A stretch of DNA of 5,014 nt, taken from Bacteroidales bacterium UBA1722 (lineage in GTDB: Bacteria; Bacteroidota; Bacteroidia; Bacteroidales; UBA932). The notes under the pieces are model-generated. The model worked only from the letters and a program-made list of their open reading frames with translations, made no database searches and was not told the DNA's origin. Below, piece after piece: positions 1 through 5,014 of this stretch. Numbering within the stretch: the stretch's first letter is position 1; each line of letters begins with the position of its first letter. The stretch lies in the NCBI GenBank assembly GCA_002317435.1, contig DCIQ01000182.1, positions 1 to 5,014 on the forward strand, given 5' to 3'. Made by a program: the position numbers and the translations under genes.

Positions 1-1298
1 CACTTTCCCTCACTGTCGATGTGGGTGAAATATGGCTTCCCGTAGATGCCGTCATCTCTTTTGGAGGCGAACACCAGCCATCGGGATGTGCTTGACCAGC
101 TGTGATATGTGTCAGACTTGTCTGAATTGGCCGGATTCATGGGGATGAGTTCCATATCGTCAAGATTCATCATCACAAGATCCGATTCCATGTGCCAGAG
201 CGGGAATGTGCCATACTCCGCTATGGTAAAGCATATATGCCGGCCGTCGGGAGACACCCTCGGATGACATACGGAATATCCTCGTGTGCGGGCGTTGAAG
301 ACCGTGTCGATCCGTGTTCCTATTTCTCCTGTCTCTTCATCGAATGCCGCTCTGCAGAGACTGTATCTGAGGTTTTTCAACTCGTCGAGTTCGAATGATT
401 CCGGTGTCGGGGCTGTGCAGAAGTAGATGTGACACCCGTCGGGAGAGAAACAGGGGAATGTTTCCAGACAGTCGGGTCTGCTGACCTGAGGCGCTTTGGA
501 AAAGGTGTGGCTGACAAGGTCGGCCACATAGACGTCGCTCTCGGTATCATAGACCTCCATTCGTCCTCCTGCGCGTCCGTGGTAGCCCGGAACTACCTTG
601 TTGGTGGAGAAGACGATGTAGCGTCCGGACGGTGAAAAACCGAAATAGACGCTGCCGGAGGCCCATCCTTCTGATTTGAGGGACAGTTTCTGAAGATTTC
701 CGTCGATGTTCAGGATAGCCCCTCCGTCTTCCCCGCGCACATAGAACATACTGGTATTCGGATCCTGCCCTGCGAATGTGTGGCAGTTCATGCATTTGTC
801 TCCGATTACGCGGAAGTCGCTGAAGCAGTCGGTATCAAAGTTTTCCGTGCACCTCTGCTGAAGTGCGATGTTGTTGAATGCTTCGTAGTCGGGTTCGATG
901 ATCCTGTATGTGAGATACGGGTCTATCCGGTCGCCGCTGACGGTCCAGGTGAAATGCCTGTATTCTTTCCATCCGTTTTCAGTCCTGACGGCGACCGATA
1001 TCTCCATATCCGAACCTGCGTTGGCCTCAAGCAGTTTTCTCCAGAAGGACTCCCGGAAAGTGACTTTGTTTCTCCGGAACGATGCCGTCTTCTTTCCGTT
1101 GATGAAAACGACGGTGCGGGACACGTCTTCCCGAAGCAGGAAGTTCAGGGGGGCGATGTTGACAGGGATGGTGATGTCTGTATAGTCCGGATATATGGGA
1201 GCCGGCTCATCGCTCCTGACAATATCTGAAGGACAGTTGCAGGCCGGAAACGACAGGGCCATAAACGGCACCAGAAGTAGGTATATGCTATGTTTCAT
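1..1298 (-). CDS. TolB/PD40-type beta-propeller lipoprotein with a CxxCH heme-c motif (3' end outside window)
   Basis: The frame is open for 432 codons from ATG at 1298 to the left edge, with no stop, so the C-terminus is missing. Residues 1-20 form a signal peptide (MKHSIYLLLVPF...) ending in SFPAC. Cys20 is the likely lipidated residue, though Phe and Pro at -3 and -2 make a loose lipobox. Residues 41-54 (DITIPVNIAPLNFL) open an N-terminal domain that I recall from Bacteroidales relatives of this propeller family. Residues 169-173 read CMNCH, a CxxCH signature for covalent heme c, followed by HTFAG and FYVRGEDGG. Four PD40-like propeller strands follow: FSPSGRYIVFST (about 221), FSPDGCHIYFCT (284), VSPDGRHICFT (348) and SSTSRWLVFASKR (402). 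The start is 15 bp after the stop of the upstream membrane-protein gene, so the two are probably co-transcribed. The leader (CCTGTGAAGAAG) has no strong Shine-Dalgarno. I infer a periplasmic or surface-anchored, possibly heme-bearing protein. Its substrate or partner is unknown. The propeller assignment is firm; heme attachment is a prediction. Confidence 0.85.
   Translation of the reverse strand, partial: MKHSIYLLLVPFMALSFPACNCPSDIVRSDEPAPIYPDYTDITIPVNIAPLNFLLREDVSRTVVFINGKKTASFRRNKVTFRESFWRKLLEANAGSDMEISVAVRTENGWKEYRHFTWTVSGDRIDPYLTYRIIEPDYEAFNNIALQQRCTENFDTDCFSDFRVIGDKCMNCHTFAGQDPNTSMFYVRGEDGGAILNIDGNLQKLSLKSEGWASGSVYFGFSPSGRYIVFSTNKVVPGYHGRAGGRMEVYDTESDVYVADLVSHTFSKAPQVSRPDCLETFPCFSPDGCHIYFCTAPTPESFELDELKNLRYSLCRAAFDEETGEIGTRIDTVFNARTRGYSVCHPRVSPDGRHICFTIAEYGTFPLWHMESDLVMMNLDDMELIPMNPANSDKSDTYHSWSSTSRWLVFASKRDDGIYGKPYFTHIDSEGK
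780..794 (-). other. CxxCH heme c attachment motif (CMNCH) within the propeller lipoprotein
   Basis: The codons read TGC ATG AAC TGC CAC on the minus strand, giving Cys169-Met170-Asn171-Cys172-His173. In c-type cytochromes the two cysteines form thioethers to heme and the histidine is the proximal iron ligand. The motif sits between the N-terminal domain and the first PD40 strand, as expected for a short inserted heme-binding segment. Only one CxxCH is present in the visible part. A distal ligand cannot be assigned. A chance or metal-binding CxxCH is possible, but the exported location and the Cys/His context favour heme. Confidence 0.6.
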
Positions 1299-1313
1299 CT
1301 TCTTCACAGGTTA

Positions 1314-2765
1314 TTATCGTTTCGGTCCCAGTATGCTCCGGTACAAGTTCTTCTCGCGGGGACCGTATTTCTGCCAGTGGCTGAGGAAAGCCTCTTTCTG
1401 TCCCGTTATGATGTCGGTGCAGAGAAGATAGTCCAGGGCTATGACATTATCTTTATTCGAATCCAGAAGCCCCGTGAGAATCATCCGGCAGTCGTCTCCG
1501 ACGTTCACCCTGTTCTCCGTGTTGATGAACCTGCGCTTCTGTGTGACTGCCTTTTCCACTTCTTCGGAAAGATTTCCGGGAGTGTGCTCCCGAGCCCATT
1601 TCCGGTACAGGAAGGATTTTCCGAGCATCCTGAGGTATTTTTCCGCAGCCTGGTCATCACCGGTCACAAGGTTGATTTCGGCCAGCATTTTGATGAGTCG
1701 GGCGCTCCGTTTGTTGATGGAGAAGTTGTTCGCGTGCATGCACATCCTTTCGGCGTATGTCATGTCTCCGATAAGGTAATAGAATTCGCACATAAGCCTG
1801 CTCACCATCAGGGATGAATTCCTCCCCATGTGGACGGTGGTTCCGAGCATCGGTTCTTTCATGAAGCCGAGTTTCTCGGGAAGGCGGCCGAACTGCGATG
1901 CGCTCAGGGCGTATATGAATGTCATCTCCTTGGTGCGCCGGCCTTTCTCGTGCTCATACATGCCGAGAACCTTTCCGTAATCTCCCCGGTGATAGACATT
2001 GTCGTACGCCAGCATCCGTTCCACGTATTGCGAAGCTTCGTAACTGATCCATTTGCCGGTTCCCGGGAAGGTCATGGTGTCGGTCTTGTCCATCCGGTAG
2101 AGGGTGGAGGCGGGGGAGAGTATTGCGGCTCCCGCCGCAATAAATGCTGCTGCGGACCACGGGATGCTTTTCTCCCTGAGGCAGGTGAGAAGTTCCAGGA
2201 CCGTCATCACCAGTGCCCCGAAACCGAACATCCACCAGCAGAGTATGCCCGCGGCCGTAAATATTGCCGCGCAAGCGGCTTTACGACCTCTTATGAGACC
2301 CTTGGCGGAGCGGAAATCCAGCCAGAAGGATATTCCCCCGATAAAGGAAAGCGAAGTGGCCAAAAGGGCATTTTCGTAGAGGTATAACCGGGCGGCTGTC
2401 GCCGCTGTCAGAATAGACAGAATCAGTGGTACGAAGTCCGGTTTGTTGCGGAATCCTGCACCGAGCAGGGTGCGCCAGGCGAAAAAGGACACTGAACCCA
2501 GAACTAGCAGAAATATGGTTAGGACAGCTGCACCTGCGCATGTGAAATGGTAGAATTGCTGGAAGAAGGATCCGGCCATACAGGAGAGCCAGGCCGGTCT
2601 GCCGAAGAACTCCGACAGATAGTCTCCGGAGTTCAGGAAAAGCTGGTTCTGCTCGATATAGAAGAAATGGAATTTGAGTTTGGCCTGGAAGAAACAGAAA
2701 CAGCCGGCCGTGCAGGCCAGACATACCGTCAGATAGGTCAAAGTTTTAATCGACACTCGTTTCAT
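1314..2765 (-). CDS. DUF6057-type polytopic membrane protein with helical-repeat C-terminal domain
   Basis: This protein is 483 aa from ATG at 2765. Hydrophobic segments lie near residues 8-27, 73-95, 109-130, 131-150, 163-195 (one or two passes) and 203-219, so about six or seven inner-membrane helices are expected. The loop after helix 1 contains YIEQNQLFLNSGDYL and SFFQQFYHF, which I recognise as typical of the uncharacterised DUF6057 family. The remaining part (about 240-483) is soluble and alpha-helical. Segments such as YVERMLAYDNVYHRGDYGKV and MLAEINLVTGDDQAAEKYLR look like degenerate TPR-type helical pairs. Helix 1 carries four cysteines (15, 18, 22, 24). A TTG-initiated form starting at 2789 would add MFILYLRA, but its codons overlap the terminator tail and promoter box, so ATG 2765 is preferred. 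The gene ends with tandem TAA TAA and is followed 15 bp later by the propeller lipoprotein gene, its likely operon partner. No biochemical function is known to me. The family call is from memory of family motifs. Confidence 0.8.
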   Translation of the reverse strand: MKRVSIKTLTYLTVCLACTAGCFCFFQAKLKFHFFYIEQNQLFLNSGDYLSEFFGRPAWLSCMAGSFFQQFYHFTCAGAAVLTIFLLVLGSVSFFAWRTLLGAGFRNKPDFVPLILSILTAATAARLYLYENALLATSLSFIGGISFWLDFRSAKGLIRGRKAACAAIFTAAGILCWWMFGFGALVMTVLELLTCLREKSIPWSAAAFIAAGAAILSPASTLYRMDKTDTMTFPGTGKWISYEASQYVERMLAYDNVYHRGDYGKVLGMYEHEKGRRTKEMTFIYALSASQFGRLPEKLGFMKEPMLGTTVHMGRNSSLMVSRLMCEFYYLIGDMTYAERMCMHANNFSINKRSARLIKMLAEINLVTGDDQAAEKYLRMLGKSFLYRKWAREHTPGNLSEEVEKAVTQKRRFINTENRVNVGDDCRMILTGLLDSNKDNVIALDYLLCTDIITGQKEAFLSHWQKYGPREKNLYRSILGPKR

Positions 2766-2769
2766 AGCG

Positions 2770-2800
2770 CGAAGGTACAAAATAAACAAGAGCGGTCAAC
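2770..2800 (-). promoter_or_regulatory. Bacteroidota-type promoter for the DUF6057-propeller gene pair
   Basis: On the minus strand, TACCTTCG (2777 to 2770) matches 7 of 8 positions or better of the Bacteroides -7 consensus TAnnTTTG. GTTG (2800 to 2797) matches 3 of 4 of the -33 TTTG element. The 19-nt spacing between them agrees with the known arrangement for the primary sigma factor of this phylum. The box ends only 4 nt before ATG 2765, which places the transcription start at or next to the start codon. The call is based on motif and spacing only. Confidence 0.6.
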
Positions 2801-2816
2801 AGTGTGGCCGCTCTTG
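2778..2816 (-). terminator. Intrinsic terminator after susC/susD
   Basis: A perfect 9-bp inverted repeat, CAAGAGCGG (2816 to 2808) and CCGCTCTTG (2795 to 2787), encloses a 12-nt loop. On the minus strand it is followed at once by TTTATTTTG (2786 to 2778), a U-rich tail. It lies 22 bp past the SusD stop codon, so it should end the susC/susD transcript. On the plus strand the flank is A-rich, so the structure acts in one direction. The loop holds the -33 element of the next promoter. Confidence 0.75.
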
Positions 2817-2837
2817 AAAAGTATTGGAATCTATCTG

Positions 2838-4508
2838 CTAGTATCCGGGATTCTGTGTGTATATTTTCTTGCCGTCTACGACAGCTTTGTCGAGTTCTTC
2901 CTGAGGATAAGGGAAGCAGATTTTATAATCGGCCCATGTGCCTGCACCGTAACCTGTCCAGTCTTTGACCTCGGAGATATTTCCTGTGTAGTTATCGCCG
3001 ACTTTCTCCCATACGGCCACGCGGGCCACTGAAGTGAGTTCCTTCAGAGCCAGATTCCTGATCTCGTCAGGGGCACTGGTGTTCTCTGAAAGAGCCCAGC
3101 GTTTCAGATTATAGATATAGGGAGCGGCTTCGAAACAGAGTTCGCAGCGGCGTTCGTGGTAGAGGTTTGTCCACGTGACTTTATCGGAGATGGGTGCAAG
3201 TCCGGAACGTTCACGGATAGCGTTGAGGTCAGCTTTGGCTTCAGAGTCTTTTCCCTTGACAAGATAGGCTTCTGCCCTGAAGAGGAGACATTCCGCGAAC
3301 CTGATTACGTGGAACATGTGGTTTGATGCGTTGTCGCTCGGTCCGACATAACCTGCATTGATGAAGTCTTCGTGGGCGTATGCGCGGTTCCATTTGTGGA
3401 GATAAACACCGGTGCTGATAGCATCCTGATACTGAGGTGCCACGATAAGGTCCTGACCGTAGATGGTGATGTGCTCCCCGGTATGGATGACGGAGGCTTT
3501 CATACGGGCGTTGTCCGCACCGTCCTTCATCATCTCTTCATAGAGATCGTATGAGGTATAGAATTCACCCCATCCGTTGGTATTGGTGTTGATGGGAGAA
3601 TCGAAAGGTCCGAAAGGCATTGAGCAGATAGGGAACCAGCTGCCTCCGTAGAGAGAACCGCCCTTGCCTCCGAAACCCCAGCAATATTCCGAGTTGAAGT
3701 AGTCGGCCGGTTCGTCGGAGTAAATCTTGTCAAGTGTCGAAAGGGCTCTTCCTTCATTTTTAAGAGTGGTTACGAGTGATATTACCTCATCCCATCTGGA
3801 TGCATCCCAGGTAGCCCAGAATGCGTTGGCGCGAACCGCCATGGCGAGTGCGGATTCACGGCAGGCACGTCCTTTTTCGCTGTCGGAATACTCATTGACG
3901 GAAGGAAGGAGATCTGCCGCCTTCTCAAAGTCAGAAACGACGTATTCGAAGTTTTTGGTTACTGACTCGAGCTGGGGAGGAATATCATAGTTGTATTCCG
4001 GGTTGTCTTCGTAAGCGACGAAGGGAACGCCCTTAGCCTTGCATCCGTAACGGTATGCTATCAGGAAATGATAGAAACCCCTGAGGAAATAAGCCTCACC
4101 GAGTGTTCTGGTTTCGATGTATGTCAGGTCATCTTTGGCGAGAAGGCTCTTGATTATCCAGTTGGCCTGGGACATCTGGGTATAACTCTGGTTGTAGATG
4201 GATTTGATGGTACCTACGTTTCCGTCATATTCCATGATGGAATAAGTATGGATATAGTCACCGGCGTCACCGAGACGAACCGCCATCATGGTCTTGGCTG
4301 CCGTCTCCTCCCAGAACATGTTCTGTCCGTAGAAGTCTTCACCACGAAGACAGTGGTACATGTCATTGACAGTGGCAGCCGCCTGTTCGTCATTGGTGAA
4401 ATAGTTATCTGTCGCATACTGCCCCTCGGACTTGACATCGAGGAAGCCTTCGCAGGAAGTCAGCGAAACGGTCGCAAAAGCGAGAGCGATAAAAAATATC
4501 TTTTTCAT
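2838..4508 (-). CDS. SusD/RagB-family outer-membrane nutrient-binding lipoprotein
   Basis: This is a complete 556-aa protein, within the usual SusD length range. It starts at ATG 4508 with a clear lipoprotein signal peptide, MKKIFFIALAFATVSLTSC, with lipobox LTSC and lipidated Cys19. The mature start EGFLDVKSEGQ is typical of the family. The N-terminal SusD-like helical region (about 20-230) includes LGEAYFLRGFYHFLIAYRYG, and the RagB/SusD C-terminal domain covers roughly 265-556. Family hallmarks are VIRFAECLLFRAEAYL (401-416), LNAIRERSGL (428-437), HERRCELCFE (451-460), YNLKRWA (466-472) and the C-terminal YTQNPGY. These proteins cap a SusC barrel on the cell surface and capture ligand for TonB-dependent import. 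The gene begins 15 bp after the SusC stop (tandem TAA TAA), so the two are an operon. The ligand, whether glycan, peptide or other, cannot be read from the sequence. SusC/SusD symbols are family names here, not orthology to the starch system. Confidence 0.97.
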   Translation of the reverse strand: MKKIFFIALAFATVSLTSCEGFLDVKSEGQYATDNYFTNDEQAAATVNDMYHCLRGEDFYGQNMFWEETAAKTMMAVRLGDAGDYIHTYSIMEYDGNVGTIKSIYNQSYTQMSQANWIIKSLLAKDDLTYIETRTLGEAYFLRGFYHFLIAYRYGCKAKGVPFVAYEDNPEYNYDIPPQLESVTKNFEYVVSDFEKAADLLPSVNEYSDSEKGRACRESALAMAVRANAFWATWDASRWDEVISLVTTLKNEGRALSTLDKIYSDEPADYFNSEYCWGFGGKGGSLYGGSWFPICSMPFGPFDSPINTNTNGWGEFYTSYDLYEEMMKDGADNARMKASVIHTGEHITIYGQDLIVAPQYQDAISTGVYLHKWNRAYAHEDFINAGYVGPSDNASNHMFHVIRFAECLLFRAEAYLVKGKDSEAKADLNAIRERSGLAPISDKVTWTNLYHERRCELCFEAAPYIYNLKRWALSENTSAPDEIRNLALKELTSVARVAVWEKVGDNYTGNISEVKDWTGYGAGTWADYKICFPYPQEELDKAVVDGKKIYTQNPGY

Positions 4509-4523
4509 ATCGTTTCCCAGTTA

Positions 4524-5014
4524 TTATAATGTGAGTTTGACACCGAATGAGATCACTCTGGAAACAGGGTATTTGAAGAAGTCTTCTGCACCGCATTCAG
4601 GGTCCATTCCGGTATATTTGGTGATAGTGAACAGGTTTTCACCTGAAAGGTAGATGCTGAGGGCGCTGCCGCGTTCTGCGAAGAATGTGGATTTGCGGAT
4701 GGCGCGGGTGATGTCGTACGATATTACTGCGTTCTTCAGACGGAGGTATGATGAATTCTCGAGGAAGTAACTTGATGCTGTGGAGAAGTTACCGTTGTCA
4801 TCTCTTCTGGTAAGACGGGGGATGTCCGAGCCGGTGTTTGTAGGGCTCCAGGCATTCAGAATCTCGGTCGAGCGGTTGTGGCTCTTCGAAGAAGCGTTGA
4901 TGGAAGCCATCTTCGAGAAGTTGAGGGCCTGAGCACCTTCAACACCCTGGAACATGAAGCTGAAGCTGAGGTCTTTCCAGGTGAAGCCCGCACTGAGGGC
5001 GTATGTCCAGTCAG
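4524..5014 (-). CDS. SusC/RagA-family TonB-dependent outer-membrane receptor, C-terminal part
   Basis: The frame enters from the right edge and gives 162 codons before TAA at 4524. The rest of a protein usually near 1000 aa, including the signal peptide, carboxypeptidase-like domain, TonB box and plug, lies outside. The visible part is the end of the beta-barrel, with alternating aromatic and polar strands: DWTYALSAGFTWKDLSFSFM, then FQGVEGAQALN. The family motifs SSYFLENSSYLRLKNAVISY and LSIYLSGENLFTITKYTGMD follow, then DPE. The final strand, YPVSRVISFGVKLTL, ends in hydrophobic Leu rather than the commoner Phe. The gene is followed by a susD gene 15 bp downstream. It would import the ligand captured by SusD using TonB energy. 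The substrate is unknown. Confidence 0.95.
   Translation of the reverse strand, partial: DWTYALSAGFTWKDLSFSFMFQGVEGAQALNFSKMASINASSKSHNRSTEILNAWSPTNTGSDIPRLTRRDDNGNFSTASSYFLENSSYLRLKNAVISYDITRAIRKSTFFAERGSALSIYLSGENLFTITKYTGMDPECGAEDFFKYPVSRVISFGVKLTL

Noticed and set aside
780..1229. Plus-strand open frame of 149 aa
   Set aside because: It lies antisense within the propeller lipoprotein gene. Its translation shows no family motif or plausible domain, so it is a shadow frame.
2121..2142. Inverted repeat tattgcgg / ccgcaata with a 6-nt loop
   Set aside because: It lies inside the coding sequence of an Ala-rich membrane helix (GCN codons give such palindromes easily) and has no U-rich tail on either strand.
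1290..2387. Plus-strand open frames of 175 aa (1290-1817) and 185 aa (1830-2387)
   Set aside because: Both are antisense to the DUF6057-type gene, whose coherent helices and family motifs show the minus strand is coding. The plus translations are rich in His, Pro and Gly without pattern.
2700..2765. Lipobox-like TAGC at residue 22 of the DUF6057-type protein
   Set aside because: The helix continues through FCFF and the protein is polytopic, so cleavage and lipidation there are unlikely. The resemblance is probably chance.
2763..2789. TTG start at 2789 giving an 8-residue longer DUF6057-type protein
   Set aside because: The extension is encoded by the terminator tail and the -7 promoter box. 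ATG 2765 gives a normal membrane-protein N-terminus (MKRVSIKTLTYL).
2547..3032. Plus-strand open frame of 161 aa crossing the susD/DUF6057 intergenic segment
   Set aside because: It overlaps the ends of two well-supported minus-strand genes and reads through the terminator hairpin. It has no recognisable protein features.
4068..4529. Plus-strand open frame of 153 aa
   Set aside because: It is antisense to the SusD N-terminal region and is explained by codon bias on the coding strand.

Overview
The window comes from a member of the Bacteroidota, most likely order Bacteroidales. It carries a SusC/SusD outer-membrane pair with typical lipoprotein and receptor signatures. It also has a Bacteroidota-type promoter (TACCTTCG box with an upstream TTG element) and little Shine-Dalgarno character upstream of the start codons. 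The genus cannot be fixed from the sequence.

All four genes lie on the minus strand, so the order of transcription runs from high to low coordinates. (1) 5014-4524: the last 162 codons of a SusC-family TonB-dependent receptor, whose start lies outside the window. (2) 4508-2838: a complete SusD/RagB lipoprotein of 556 aa. (3) 2837-2766: a short intergenic segment holding an intrinsic terminator for susC/susD and, interleaved with it, a promoter for the next gene. (4) 2765-1314: a polytopic membrane protein with a soluble helical C-terminal half, recognised as the DUF6057 type. (5) 1298-1: a lipoprotein with a TolB/PD40-type beta-propeller and a CxxCH (heme c-type) motif. It runs off the left edge, with 432 codons visible. 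The window is almost fully coding. No gene-free stretch exceeds 72 bp, and no RNA gene, mobile element or CRISPR was seen.

The SusC/SusD pair should form an outer-membrane import complex: a SusD lid lipoprotein over a TonB-driven barrel. Its substrate cannot be read from the sequence, and no glycosidase, peptidase or sigma/anti-sigma gene is visible here. The two downstream genes form a tight pair (15 bp gap) with their own promoter, so they can be expressed separately from susC/susD. Their function is unknown. The CxxCH motif suggests that a covalently heme-bearing envelope lipoprotein works next to an integral membrane partner. The most notable points are this CxxCH propeller protein, the terminator-promoter overlap, and a predicted leaderless start for the membrane protein.
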